NCBI GenBank assembly: GCA_019750095.1
Contig: JAIEOW010000170.1
Coordinates: forward strand, 1 to 55,700
Source: Phycisphaerales bacterium
GTDB lineage: Bacteria > Planctomycetota > Phycisphaerae > Phycisphaerales > UBA1924
Length of the DNA stretch: 55,700 nucleotides
Direction: 5' to 3'
In this document: piece by piece, positions 36,927-46,074 of the stretch
Position numbering within the stretch: the stretch's first letter is position 1
Layout of the letters: each line of letters opens with the position of its first letter
The notes under the pieces: generated by a model
Database searches by the model: none
Seen by the model: only the letters and a program-made list of their open reading frames with translations
What the model was told of the DNA's origin: nothing
Position numbers and translations under genes: made by a program

Positions 36927-38102
36927 ATGACGCCCATCAGCCCGCTTCGAATCACGATCATCACGGGGCCGTTCTACCCGACGCCGCCGTTTCCGACCGG
37001 GGCGGTCCAGCGAATCTGGTACGACGTGGGCAAGGAGTTCGCGGCGCTCGGGCACTCGGTGACAATCCTTGCCTGTCGTTATCCCGGCCAAGCGGCTGAG
37101 GAGAAGGTCGACGGGCTTCTCGTTCGTCGCCGGACCAACCTGCGCCAGGGGCTCAATACCTATCGAGACATCGTCAAGGACTTCTGGTACGCGCTCAACA
37201 TGGCGATCATGCTGCCGCCCGGCGATGTGCTCGTCACCAACTCATTCTGGGCGCCCGTCCTCGCACGGCTTCGGCGCGGCCGCGCTGGCAAAGTCGTTGT
37301 CCACGTCGCCACCTCGCCCAAGGGCCAGCTCTTTCTCTATCGCGGGGTGGATGGTCTCGACACCCCGAGCGACGCCATGAAATCGATGATTGTCCAGCAG
37401 GCACCCTGGGCGCACGAGATCGTTTCAGTCTCCCCGAATCCGATTGACACTTCCGTCTTCACACCGCCGACGGGTGGCCGAGATTGGACAAAGCCCGGCA
37501 CGCGAACGCTGCTCTACACGGGTCGCGTCCACCCCACCAAGGGGCTGCACCTGCTCGTCGAGGCCTATGCCAAGCTCAAGCGCGAGCAGGCGGGTCGACA
37601 TCTGTCCCTTCGACTCATCGGCGCAAAGACCGTCGGCGAGGGGGGCGGCGGCGATGACTACCTCCGCCGCCTCAGCGCCCTCGCGGGCGATCTGCCGATG
37701 ATCATCGATGATCCGATCTACGACCGCGCCGGTCTGGCCGAAGCGCTGCGCGCCGGCGACTACTACGCCTATCCGTCGCAGGCCCCCGGGGGTGAGGCAT
37801 TCGGCGTCGCACCCCTGGAGGCCATGGCGACCGGCCTGGTGCCCGTCGTCTCGGACATGCAGGGTTTCAGACAGTTCATCACCGACAACGTCGACGGGCT
37901 GATTTTCGATCAGAACGCTCCGGATGCCGCGGATCGACTCGCGGGCCAGCTCCGACGCCTGCTGACCGACGCGACACTGACCGCGAAGATGTCCGACGCG
38001 GGCATCGCCCGTGCGAAACAGTTCGGCTGCCGCGAGGTCGCCGAAAGGCACATCGCCTCGTTCCGCGCAATGATCTCGAGCAAAAAGGGGACCGTCGCAT
38101 GA
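36927..38102 (+). CDS. Glycosyltransferase family 4 (GT-B)
   Basis: A 391-residue GT-B enzyme. The N-terminal half starts with IITGPFYPTPPFPTGAVQR, a glycine-poor variant of the acceptor loop; the C-terminal half has LLYTGRVHPTKGLHLLVEAY, a RLIGAKTVGEGGGGDDY donor-side loop and the APGGEAFGVAPLEAMATGLVP segment, which carries the conserved E-x7-E pattern. Its ATG GCATGA end overlaps the next gene by 4 nt, so it is translationally coupled to the WcaF-like acyltransferase. It probably adds one sugar to a surface polymer; specificity is unknown. Confidence 0.87.
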   Translation: MTPISPLRITIITGPFYPTPPFPTGAVQRIWYDVGKEFAALGHSVTILACRYPGQAAEEKVDGLLVRRRTNLRQGLNTYRDIVKDFWYALNMAIMLPPGDVLVTNSFWAPVLARLRRGRAGKVVVHVATSPKGQLFLYRGVDGLDTPSDAMKSMIVQQAPWAHEIVSVSPNPIDTSVFTPPTGGRDWTKPGTRTLLYTGRVHPTKGLHLLVEAYAKLKREQAGRHLSLRLIGAKTVGEGGGGDDYLRRLSALAGDLPMIIDDPIYDRAGLAEALRAGDYYAYPSQAPGGEAFGVAPLEAMATGLVPVVSDMQGFRQFITDNVDGLIFDQNAPDAADRLAGQLRRLLTDATLTAKMSDAGIARAKQFGCREVAERHIASFRAMISSKKGTVA

Positions 38103-38761
38103 GTGTCGCTTCCGGCGAAGTTCCTAGCGACGAACGCCTGCGTTCCATGAACGTCGCCAACCGCTACGCCAGTCCGTGGTCTTGGCGCGTGCGTTTCGGC
38201 GGCGTGCTTTGGCACGTCGTATGGCTGCTGTTGTTCCGCCCGACACCCAAGCCGCTCACGCCTTGGCGCGTCTTCCTGCTCCGCCTCTTTGGCGCCAAGA
38301 TCTCGGGCAAGGTCTACATCGCTCCCGATGTCAAGGTGAAGTACCCGTGGAACCTGGAGATGCACGATCGATCGTGCCTCGCCTATGGCGCGGAGGTCTA
38401 CAACCTCGGCTATTGCGTGCTGGGAGAACACGCCGTCGTGACCCAACTCGTCTATCTCTGCGGCGGAACCCACGATCTCTCCGAAGAAGATCAGCGTCTG
38501 GTCGTCGGCCGCATTGAGATCGAGGACGAAGCGTTCGTGGGTGCGCGGGCGCTGATCCTGCCGGGTGTCAAAGTCGGCAAAGGCGCGGTGGTCGGCGCGG
38601 GCGCGGTGGTCTCCAAGGATGTGCCACCGTGGATGATCGTGGCCGGCAACCCGGCGCGCCCCGTGCGCCCGCGCTTCCACCCACGTTCTATCCATGGCAT
38701 GGGACCGAGCTCAAGCGAGCGGTCCACAGAATCAGATCGCCCTACGGGCGAAGCGCGATAA
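38099..38761 (+). CDS. WcaF-like hexapeptide-repeat acyltransferase
   Basis: A 220-residue left-handed beta-helix protein, closest in pattern to colanic-acid acetyltransferase WcaF: an N-terminal membrane-associating part (FGGVLWHVVWLLLF), then hexapeptide turns (AKISGKVYIAPDVKVKYPW, CLAYGAEVYNLG), an active-site-like GGTHDLSEED histidine region and the final repeats IEIEDEAFVGARALILPG and VGAGAVVSKDVPPWMIVAGNPA. It would O-acetylate a sugar of the polymer made by the neighbouring enzymes. The start overlaps the upstream GT4 stop by 4 nt. The 3' end overlaps the convergent FkbM gene by 20 nt. Confidence 0.9.
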   Translation: MSVASGEVPSDERLRSMNVANRYASPWSWRVRFGGVLWHVVWLLLFRPTPKPLTPWRVFLLRLFGAKISGKVYIAPDVKVKYPWNLEMHDRSCLAYGAEVYNLGYCVLGEHAVVTQLVYLCGGTHDLSEEDQRLVVGRIEIEDEAFVGARALILPGVKVGKGAVVGAGAVVSKDVPPWMIVAGNPARPVRPRFHPRSIHGMGPSSSERSTESDRPTGEAR

Positions 38762-39572
38762 AGTCCACGATCCCCGGCCCCGCATCCGCCAGCGGGGTAA
38801 CGCGGCCGCGGACCAGGGCCTGCACGTCATAGCCAGCTTTCCGCAGTCGCTCAAGGGTCTGCTCTGGACGCGCCCCATACCGCACCGACATGACCGCATC
38901 GCACTCGAAGAAGATGAACTCAGGCCGAATCTCGGCAAGGGTCCGCTCAGCCCCGGCAAATACCTTATCCTCGGCGCCTTCGACATCGATCTTGATCCCG
39001 CGGATCGACGTGATGCCCTTCTCTCGGACATAATCATCGACGCTGACCATGTCCACCGCCGGGCCAGAACCAGGCGCGACCCCTTCCACCACGTGCGAAG
39101 TTCCCAGGTTGCGAGACGGCCCTTCGACAAACGTCGCCGTCCCCCGATGCCCCCCGACGCAAACGGCGTTCAGTGTCACATTGCTCAGCCCGTTGATCTC
39201 GATGTTCCGCGTCAGCAGTGCTCGCTGCTTCGTGCCCGGCTCAAAGGTGTGCACACGCCCCGTCGGCCCCACGGCCTTGGCGGCCAGCGTGGTATACAAA
39301 CCGATATGACCCCCGATGTCCAGAAACGTGTCGCCGGGCCGCAGCCGGGACAGAACGTACTCGCACGCCTCCCGCTCATAGCACCCATACACATGGATGT
39401 CCTGACCAAGATACTCCGCCAGGTCGACCACAAACGGCTGTCCGTTGAACAGCTTCGTCCGATGCTCCCGAGCCGAACGTGGGAGACGTCGACCGATCTC
39501 CGCCAGCATGCGCCGGGTCACGCGGCCATTGGGAAAAGCGCGGATCGTGGCCTTGCAGACTTGGGCGAACAT
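38742..39572 (-). CDS. FkbM-family S-adenosylmethionine methyltransferase
   Basis: A 276-residue methyltransferase with the SAM-binding glycine loop FLDIGGHIGLYTTLAAKA (motif I), the acidic end of strand 2 in RVHTFEPGTKQR, and the FkbM signature SVDDYVREKG...IKIDVEGAEDKVFAG. FkbM enzymes O-methylate sugars or secondary metabolites; here a surface-sugar substrate is inferred from context. ATG 39572 is chosen because AGGAG lies about 12 nt before it; the frame is open to 39878 but that extension is low quality and would overlap the divergent GT2 gene. Confidence 0.87.
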   Translation of the reverse strand: MFAQVCKATIRAFPNGRVTRRMLAEIGRRLPRSAREHRTKLFNGQPFVVDLAEYLGQDIHVYGCYEREACEYVLSRLRPGDTFLDIGGHIGLYTTLAAKAVGPTGRVHTFEPGTKQRALLTRNIEINGLSNVTLNAVCVGGHRGTATFVEGPSRNLGTSHVVEGVAPGSGPAVDMVSVDDYVREKGITSIRGIKIDVEGAEDKVFAGAERTLAEIRPEFIFFECDAVMSVRYGARPEQTLERLRKAGYDVQALVRGRVTPLADAGPGIVDFIALRP

Positions 39573-39826
39573 GGCGGGCGATGCTCCTGAGATGGCGGAA
39601 CGACCTTCGAGTATCGGCGGTCCCCCGCCAACGCTGTGGCGGCTCGACCCATGGATACTCAGGATATCGCCACGGGCCAGACCACACCCCCCGCTCTCCA
39701 GACCTCGCTGCACGCTCTGAATGGCTCGCCGGCAGCCCGTCGAGCCCATGAACATCCCCCCGCATTCGAGTTCAGTCGCCCATTGACCGATCGACACTTC
39801 GACCCAACCCTCCACTCGCAACCTGA

Positions 39827-41800
39827 ATGTCAGAGTCCGAGAACCATCCTCCAGCTCAGCTCTCCGGCTCCCGCGCAATGGTGGCTTCCGCCCCTACCGC
39901 CGGGCAGTTGCCGGTCCACGCCCTCGGCGGCGCCCGGCTCCCCATCTCCGTCGTCATCCTCACCTTCAACGAAGAAGTCAACATCCGCGACTGCATCGCC
40001 AGTTGCGCATGGTGCGACGACATCCACGTTCTCGACTCCGGCTCAAAAGACCGCACCTGCGACATCGCCCGCGCCATGGGCGCCACCGTCCACGTCAACA
40101 AGTTCAAGTCCTTCGGCGACCAGCGCAACTGGGCCATCGACCACATCCCCTGCAAGCACCCCTGGCACTTTCACCTCGACGCCGACGAACGCTTCACGCC
40201 CGAACTGCTCACCGAGATGCTCGAGCGCCTCGGCCCCGACGGCTCCAAGAGCGACTGCGCCGCCTATCAGTGCCCCAGCAAAATGATCCTCATGGGCCGC
40301 TGGCTCAAGTGGTCCGGCGGATATCCCAGCTATCAGGTCCGCCTCTTTAAGTTCGGCGCATGCCGATTCATGGACTTCGGCCACGGCCAGCGCGAAGACA
40401 CCCACGGCAAGGTCGGCGTCATCGACGAACCCTACATGCACTACAACTTCAGCAAGGGCCTGCTGGAGTGGTTCTACAAGCACAACGACTATTCCAGCCG
40501 CGAGGGCAACGAGGGCGTGCTCATCCGCTCCCACGGCAAGCCCACCTGGGGCCAGCTCCTCACCAGCGATCACGTCGCCAAGAGGCGCGCCTGGAAGAAC
40601 ATGAGCTACTTCATGAAAGGCCGCGCCCTCTGGCGCTTCCTCTACAACTACGTCTTCCGCCTCGGCGTGCTCGACGGCATCGCCGGCTTCCGCTACTGCT
40701 CCATGATCAGCTCATATGAATACTGGACCGAGCTGAAGATCAAAGAAAAAGCCCGCTCCTGGGCCGGCGCCACCAACGCCCTGACAGAGAAGATGCTCCG
40801 CGAGGACACGCTGCCCGCCGAGGCGCGCAACGCCAAGTCCTACCCCATCACCGGCGTCCCCGACCCGAAGGGCTCCCACAACCCCGGCGGCGTCTTCAAC
40901 GCCAGCCAGGGCAAGATCGAAGTTCTGATCCCAACGCTCAACGAAGCCGCCGTCATCCGCGACACCGTCCAGAACGCCCTCGCCATCGGCCCGGTCTATG
41001 TGCTGGACTCGCTCTCCACCGACGGCACCCAGCAGATCGCCCGCGACGCCGGCGCGATCGTCGTCGAGCAGCAGTTCCTGGGCTACGCCCGACAGAAAAA
41101 CTGGGGCCTCGAGAACCTCCCCTTCAAGGGTGAATGGGTCTTCATCCTCGACGCCGACGAACGCATCACGCCAAAGCTCCGCGCCGAGCTGCTCAACACC
41201 ATCGGCAGTCCCAAGGCCGACGGCTTCTTCGTCAATCGCGTCGTGCTCTTCATGGGCCGAGCCATCCGCCACGGCGGCCTCTACCCATCCTGGAACCTCC
41301 GCTTCTTCCGCCGCGGCAAGTGCCGCTACGAAGACCGCTCCGTCCACGAGCACATGGTCTGCGACGGCCCGACCACGTATCTCCGCAACGAGATGCTCCA
41401 CATCCGCGGCGAGTCCATGCACGAATGGATCCGCAAGCACATCCGCTACGCCGATCTTGAGAGTGACGAATGGGTCAAGCTCAAGTTCGGCCAGGAAGCC
41501 GGCGCAAGTGCCGAGCGACTCTTCAGCCACACGCTGAGATACCGCCAATACCTCCGCCGAGAAATCTGGCCGAGAACGCCGCTCAAGCCCGTGCTGCGCT
41601 ACGTCTACATGTACCTCCTCCGCCTCGGCGTCCTCGACGGCATCGCCGGCGTCCACATGGCCACGATGATGTCGATCTATGAGTACATCATCGAGTTGCT
41701 GTACCGCGACAAGCTGGCGCGGATTGAGGCGGGGGTGCTGGCACGGCCGGGGGGCGATGCGCCCTCGCCAAGCCGTGATCGTGCACGCGACGCAGACTGA
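39827..41800 (+). CDS. Tandem two-domain GT2 glycosyltransferase fusion
   Basis: A 657-residue protein with two consecutive GT-A/GT2 domains of the WaaE/KdtX type. Domain 1 (about 43-320): ISVVILTFNEEVNIRDCI, DIHVLDSGSKDRTCDIA, FKSFGDQRNWAIDH and HLDADERF. Domain 2 (about 365-640): IEVLIPTLNEAAVIRDTV, VYVLDSLSTDGTQQIA, GYARQKNWGLENLP and ILDADERI. Both carry the DADE metal motif and the Q-x-N/K-W segment, and both end with an RLGVLDGIAG membrane-proximal stretch (VFRLGVLDGIAGF and LLRLGVLDGIAGV), which fits internal duplication. Each half probably adds one sugar to a core or polymer. ATG 39827 is the start used; ATG 39878 is possible. Confidence 0.88.
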   Translation: MSESENHPPAQLSGSRAMVASAPTAGQLPVHALGGARLPISVVILTFNEEVNIRDCIASCAWCDDIHVLDSGSKDRTCDIARAMGATVHVNKFKSFGDQRNWAIDHIPCKHPWHFHLDADERFTPELLTEMLERLGPDGSKSDCAAYQCPSKMILMGRWLKWSGGYPSYQVRLFKFGACRFMDFGHGQREDTHGKVGVIDEPYMHYNFSKGLLEWFYKHNDYSSREGNEGVLIRSHGKPTWGQLLTSDHVAKRRAWKNMSYFMKGRALWRFLYNYVFRLGVLDGIAGFRYCSMISSYEYWTELKIKEKARSWAGATNALTEKMLREDTLPAEARNAKSYPITGVPDPKGSHNPGGVFNASQGKIEVLIPTLNEAAVIRDTVQNALAIGPVYVLDSLSTDGTQQIARDAGAIVVEQQFLGYARQKNWGLENLPFKGEWVFILDADERITPKLRAELLNTIGSPKADGFFVNRVVLFMGRAIRHGGLYPSWNLRFFRRGKCRYEDRSVHEHMVCDGPTTYLRNEMLHIRGESMHEWIRKHIRYADLESDEWVKLKFGQEAGASAERLFSHTLRYRQYLRREIWPRTPLKPVLRYVYMYLLRLGVLDGIAGVHMATMMSIYEYIIELLYRDKLARIEAGVLARPGGDAPSPSRDRARDAD

Positions 41801-41990
41801 TCGCTGCAATGACCATTCTGATGAGTTTGGTTCATCCAATGTTCGGGCTCTGGAACCACGGCTCTCAGAGCTGGAAACCAACTTGGTCTGGCACGCAAGT
41901 TCTGAATGTGACTCAATTCTGCTCTCAGCACTTGCGAAGTCTCGGACATTCAGGTAATCTAGAGAAAGCCGTGCAGCTTCGGAGGTGGTC

Positions 41991-43070
41991 ATGCCGACTT
42001 CCCGACAAGCTCTTGCCTGCCAACGACGCGCTTCGTCGCGTGGTCGGTGCCTCGCGGGCTCCCCGGCGTTCACCCTCGTCGAACTGCTCGTCGTCATCGC
42101 CGTCATCGCGATCCTGGTTGCCTTCATCCTCCCGGCGTTGGGCAAGGCCCGCCGCGCTGGTCAGGAAGCGGTCAACCTCAGCAATCTTCGCCAGTGGGGC
42201 GCGGTCCAGGTCGCCTATGCCAACGAGCATCACGACTCGTTCGTCAATCCGTTCGACCCCAGAAACCCGCAGGTCTGGAACCTCTCCTGGACCGCGATCA
42301 TCGCCAGACGCTCCTTGAACTGGTCACCGGGCGATCCGTTCGAGTCCTATTCGTACTTTACACCACCCTACTCGACTCAGATTTTTGCGCTCACTTGGGC
42401 CTCGTTCACCACAGACTACATGGCGGGCACCGGGGCGACCGGCTCCGAGGCCCTCTTTGACCCTGTAGACACGCGTCCAATCCAGCGATACCGAACCAAC
42501 AAAGAGAACGGCCGCGTGTACGACGGCTCCTACTGGGCAAGCCCCACGCTCTGGCTCGGGCCAGAGGTGTACGCCACCAACACCCGCACGCCCGTTCCCG
42601 GCACCTCGACAACCTCGTATCAATGGCGGCGCAACCGCTTCAGCGACGTCACCTCGCCCCAGGCCAAGGTCATGATCTTCGAGCGCTTCGACACCAGCAA
42701 ATCCTCGCGCCGATCATCCGTCGGCGGGCGCGAGTCCTATTTCCCGATGTTCAATAATCCAGATGCCACGACCCGCGTCGTCACGGTCGATGGCAGTGTC
42801 TCACTGATTCAGATGCGACGTCTGCACGATCTGGCAAGTTCCTCTGATCCCGCGACTCGCGACCAGTTCGAGCCGTCTGGAGAGTTTGATCTACCGGATG
42901 TGAGATTTACTACTTCAATTGCTGGCGGGCTTGACAAACCACCCGTTGTTGGCGATGGCTTCGAGAACGGCGACGGCTCGCTTTGTGGTTCACCGGCGCC
43001 ATTCAATAAGTTCAAAGCATTCTTCTGGGGGACTCGTCAGGGCGTGCGTGGCAGAGATCTGCCGCGGTAG
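41991..43070 (+). CDS. Prepilin-like protein with type II N-terminal methylation motif
   Basis: ATG 41991 follows GGAGG by 5 nt. The leader of about 28 residues ends at the prepilin site, and PAFTLVELLVVIAVIAILVAFILPAL is the methylated hydrophobic helix (Glu at +5). The globular part is unlike the protein at 7295 in its middle, but has the same alpha-spine segment (LGKARRAGQEAVNLSNLRQWG) and late TRVVTVDGSVSLIQM, a degenerate DGSV-type tail. Function is unknown; it is probably an exported pseudopilin-like surface protein. Confidence 0.85.
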   Translation: MPTSRQALACQRRASSRGRCLAGSPAFTLVELLVVIAVIAILVAFILPALGKARRAGQEAVNLSNLRQWGAVQVAYANEHHDSFVNPFDPRNPQVWNLSWTAIIARRSLNWSPGDPFESYSYFTPPYSTQIFALTWASFTTDYMAGTGATGSEALFDPVDTRPIQRYRTNKENGRVYDGSYWASPTLWLGPEVYATNTRTPVPGTSTTSYQWRRNRFSDVTSPQAKVMIFERFDTSKSSRRSSVGGRESYFPMFNNPDATTRVVTVDGSVSLIQMRRLHDLASSSDPATRDQFEPSGEFDLPDVRFTTSIAGGLDKPPVVGDGFENGDGSLCGSPAPFNKFKAFFWGTRQGVRGRDLPR

Positions 43071-43180
43071 CGACCATCCCCGTTCATTCTGATGCTGGGT
43101 CTGTTCATACGCACGCCATGCGTCCCGAGCGTGGCGCGGTGATCACTCGCACACACATCCGGGAAAAGGAACCTCTTCGC

Positions 43181-45751
43181 ATGCCGCTGACTCGAAACCG
43201 TTTCCTTGCCACCCTGCCGGTGGCGCTCCTCACGGGGAGCACGTTCGCCGATCCTCTCGAACCCAGATTCTGGGTACAAACGCCCGGTGCCCGTTTGGGC
43301 GACCTTCTCGAGCTGCGGAGGTCCACAGACTACGACTCGCGCTTCAGTCCGATCATACGAATGGAACTCCCCGACGTCTTTGGTCAGACCCCTGTTGCAA
43401 ACACCGTGAATCCAACGGTCATTGGCACGGTCGCTGCTGACTTGGCGATCGAGGTCGACAACGACTTCCCGTGGCCAGACTCCAGATTCGGTGGGTCGGG
43501 CCCAACCGGACGCGTCGCCATCATGCTCGTCGGGTACGGCTCGGGCAAGCGCGGCACCCCAGCGACAAACGACCGCTGGAATGCGCCCGGGCTGGCCGAG
43601 CCGCCAACCAACCTCAACAACCGCTTCACTTCGTTGCTCGCAAACGACTGGACACTCGCCCCAGATTCGATCCCCTTCGGCACTTCAACGATCGGCGGCC
43701 AACCGTGGACCACACCTTGGTTCGATCAGGGGCCAAAGACCTGCGCCGCCTGGCTTGGTGCGTTTGCCATCGCGTACTCCAATCGCATCGCGTCACAGAT
43801 CCCAGACACATCGCGACACCCGCTCTTTCAACCCGCGCGCCTCGTCTTTGACTTTGAAGACCCCAACGGCGGCACCCTGCACTGGGTCGATCAGATCGGC
43901 CTGCCGTTCACTGTGGGCTTGCAATTCAACCAAAACGAAGGACGAGTCGATGGCCCCGCCGCTCCAACAATCAAAGGCATCAACAACGCGCTCCATCAGT
44001 TCCCCGCAAGTTGGAACGGCAACAAGACGCTTTTTCAGCTCTACGATGATGCCATCGCGAGCGGCCAAGCGTTTCCAATCGGCGGAACGTTCCCACAGCG
44101 AGAGGCCAACTGGCTCTGGTACAACAACTTGCTGACCCAGGCGCAGAATGCCGCCTTCGCGCGCAGCGTGAATCTTGAAGACGCCCTTCCGAGTGACCCA
44201 GCCAATCCAACAGCCGCCGAACTCTTCACACTCAGCGCTCAACGCCCAAGGTTCACCAACTTCAGTTGGTCGACTTCCGACTATGTCGTCGACGCAAACA
44301 CGCCGCCCTATACATGGGCCGGCGCTCCGGTTCGGCGATTCTCGTATCGCCAGGGCAATGACGTGCCAGGCCAACTCTTCAACTTCTCCTATCAGAACTT
44401 CTGCGATTTCAACGCTCCTGTCTCGTACGGCTGGGGCGTGAACGTCGGCCAATACCTGGCACCAGGACAAAGCAAGAGCGCGTACACCCTGCAGCAGTTC
44501 CGTGAACTGGTTGAGTCCACGCTCTTCTCAAACCCGCTTGGTCCGCTCCCGATCGGAACGCCTCGCCCACGTGACTTTATCACTCCTTGGGTAGCCGCCA
44601 TCAACACGGTGATCGTCAACGCCGATCATCACCGAAAGCTGCTCGCACTGGCGAGAGCCAAAAGATGCGTGGAGTTCAACATCTTTCATCCGCAGCTCTC
44701 GACGCTTAACAGCGTGCAGATCTGCAGCACCAAGTATCGGCGACTCGTGGAACAAGTGTTCGGCTTCGACTGGGACGGGCTTTCCAGTCTGACACACTTC
44801 GGAAACCTTCAGTCCTTTTCAAACACAAGCTTGAACTTTGGCGATGCTGAGTATCTTTCCCTGCAAAGCATCGCAAACTCGCAGGGCGGACCCCAACTCC
44901 CGTTTCCACATATGGTCTCTGCAAGCACGACCTTCACACTCAGGGGCTCGGGGGAACCGATTCCCTCCAGCAGCCCCGAAGGCCAAAGCCGTCCAGCGGC
45001 AGTGTACTTGGACGCTTCAAACTCGGACAATATCAGAGTAAACCTTGAGTTCAACGTCCGCTTTCCAGACCTCCCCGCCGCTGGTCCCGACCCTGACCCG
45101 GCAGTATGGCAGTCGGTCATTGATCGCGTCTCTTGGCTTGTGTATCTGACGCAAACGATCAATGGTGTTCAATCGTCCGTTGCGGTGCCGATGACGCTGG
45201 TCAACACTCCCGGGTACAGCCCGACATTCGGCTTCCGATACGTCGCCACGGGTCAGCTTCCAAATCCGAATCGCCGGCTCGTCTCAACGATCCAGAATCC
45301 GAGTCAGCCACTTGAGATTGGCCGAGTGTCCGCACAACTCGTCCTCGGAAGTGGTTGGCCTTTCACGGCCTACATCGATCTCGTTCAGATTGTCGGTGCT
45401 GACAACGACAACCTCGACCTCGATTGGAACCACGACAATGTCGTAAACAAAAACGACCTCTTTGCGTACTTGAACGACTTCGAGTTGGTGTACCGCGTTC
45501 AGGGTCACAGCCAGACCATCTACACCGGAAATGAGATCTCCGGGCTTGACATCAACGAAAATGGAAACATCGCGCCGAGTGATTGCTGCGCGTTCTACAC
45601 GAAGTTGCTCAGCATGGGCGTGCTCACGCCGCAAGATTGCCAGCAGTTCGTCAACTTCTTGCGCTCACATATCAACATGGATTGCACGCCCACTCTTCCC
45701 ACCGACAACTGTCGCCCAGCGGAATCCGGCGGCGGCGGTGGTGCCGACTGA
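43181..45751 (+). CDS. Large secreted protein of unknown function with dockerin-like tail
   Basis: An 856-residue exported protein. ATG 43181 has AAAAGGA about 10 nt upstream and opens a signal peptide (FLATLPVALLTGSTFA). About 700 residues follow that I cannot assign; they are rich in Asn, Phe, Pro and Trp, with few Cys. The C-terminal part has two EF-hand-like Ca-loops (LDWNHDNVVNKNDLFAYLND and LDINENGNIAPSDCCAFYTK), a dockerin variant, but it ends in a Gly-rich, acidic tail rather than AGC. A terminator lies 224 nt downstream. Confidence 0.8.
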   Translation: MPLTRNRFLATLPVALLTGSTFADPLEPRFWVQTPGARLGDLLELRRSTDYDSRFSPIIRMELPDVFGQTPVANTVNPTVIGTVAADLAIEVDNDFPWPDSRFGGSGPTGRVAIMLVGYGSGKRGTPATNDRWNAPGLAEPPTNLNNRFTSLLANDWTLAPDSIPFGTSTIGGQPWTTPWFDQGPKTCAAWLGAFAIAYSNRIASQIPDTSRHPLFQPARLVFDFEDPNGGTLHWVDQIGLPFTVGLQFNQNEGRVDGPAAPTIKGINNALHQFPASWNGNKTLFQLYDDAIASGQAFPIGGTFPQREANWLWYNNLLTQAQNAAFARSVNLEDALPSDPANPTAAELFTLSAQRPRFTNFSWSTSDYVVDANTPPYTWAGAPVRRFSYRQGNDVPGQLFNFSYQNFCDFNAPVSYGWGVNVGQYLAPGQSKSAYTLQQFRELVESTLFSNPLGPLPIGTPRPRDFITPWVAAINTVIVNADHHRKLLALARAKRCVEFNIFHPQLSTLNSVQICSTKYRRLVEQVFGFDWDGLSSLTHFGNLQSFSNTSLNFGDAEYLSLQSIANSQGGPQLPFPHMVSASTTFTLRGSGEPIPSSSPEGQSRPAAVYLDASNSDNIRVNLEFNVRFPDLPAAGPDPDPAVWQSVIDRVSWLVYLTQTINGVQSSVAVPMTLVNTPGYSPTFGFRYVATGQLPNPNRRLVSTIQNPSQPLEIGRVSAQLVLGSGWPFTAYIDLVQIVGADNDNLDLDWNHDNVVNKNDLFAYLNDFELVYRVQGHSQTIYTGNEISGLDINENGNIAPSDCCAFYTKLLSMGVLTPQDCQQFVNFLRSHINMDCTPTLPTDNCRPAESGGGGGAD

Positions 45752-46074
45752 TTCACCCACATGTCAATAACTTCTGGTGAGCAGTCGCCATGAAGGTGCT
45801 CAAGCAATGCGCCCTGAGCATTGGTCACACACAATCCCTACAGCTTCACCCAGCTTCAAAACAGAAAACTCGTCTGCGTTTCCGTTCTATTCCATACTTC
45901 ATCTGTCCTCCGCCGCCCGGCTCGGTGTCGCGGCCCGGAGAGACCCACACTCCAGGTGGATCGGTGTTCGAGTGCCCCCGAGCGGATTGCCTCCCCGCTC
46001 GGGGGTTTTTTCTTTCCTCGCCTCGGGTACCCCGGTTCTCCAAACCGGGTCTTGTGCTTCAGGCCGCCGCCGAC
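45752..46074. other. Intergenic region with terminator and repeat-like palindromes
   Basis: A 323-nt gap between convergent genes. It contains the strong terminator at 45975-46015 and a palindrome CCCGGTT-ctcca-AACCGGG (46031-46049) preceded by GGGTACCCC, matching in layout the element inside dnaE. Overlapping long plus-strand ORFs that start here are shadows of the minus-strand gene at 46075. A short transcript ending at the terminator cannot be excluded. Confidence 0.4.
45975..46015 (+). terminator. Rho-independent terminator
   Basis: An 11-bp perfect stem CCCCCGAGCGG / CCGCTCGGGGG (45975-45985, 45995-46005), a 9-nt loop and TTTTTTCTTT after it. It ends whatever is transcribed rightward, most simply the secreted-protein gene at 43181. 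Confidence 0.9.

Noticed and set aside
39573..39878. N-terminal extension of the FkbM methyltransferase to 39878
   Set aside because: It would overlap the start of the divergent GT2 gene, has no domain, and ATG 39572 has a ribosome site.
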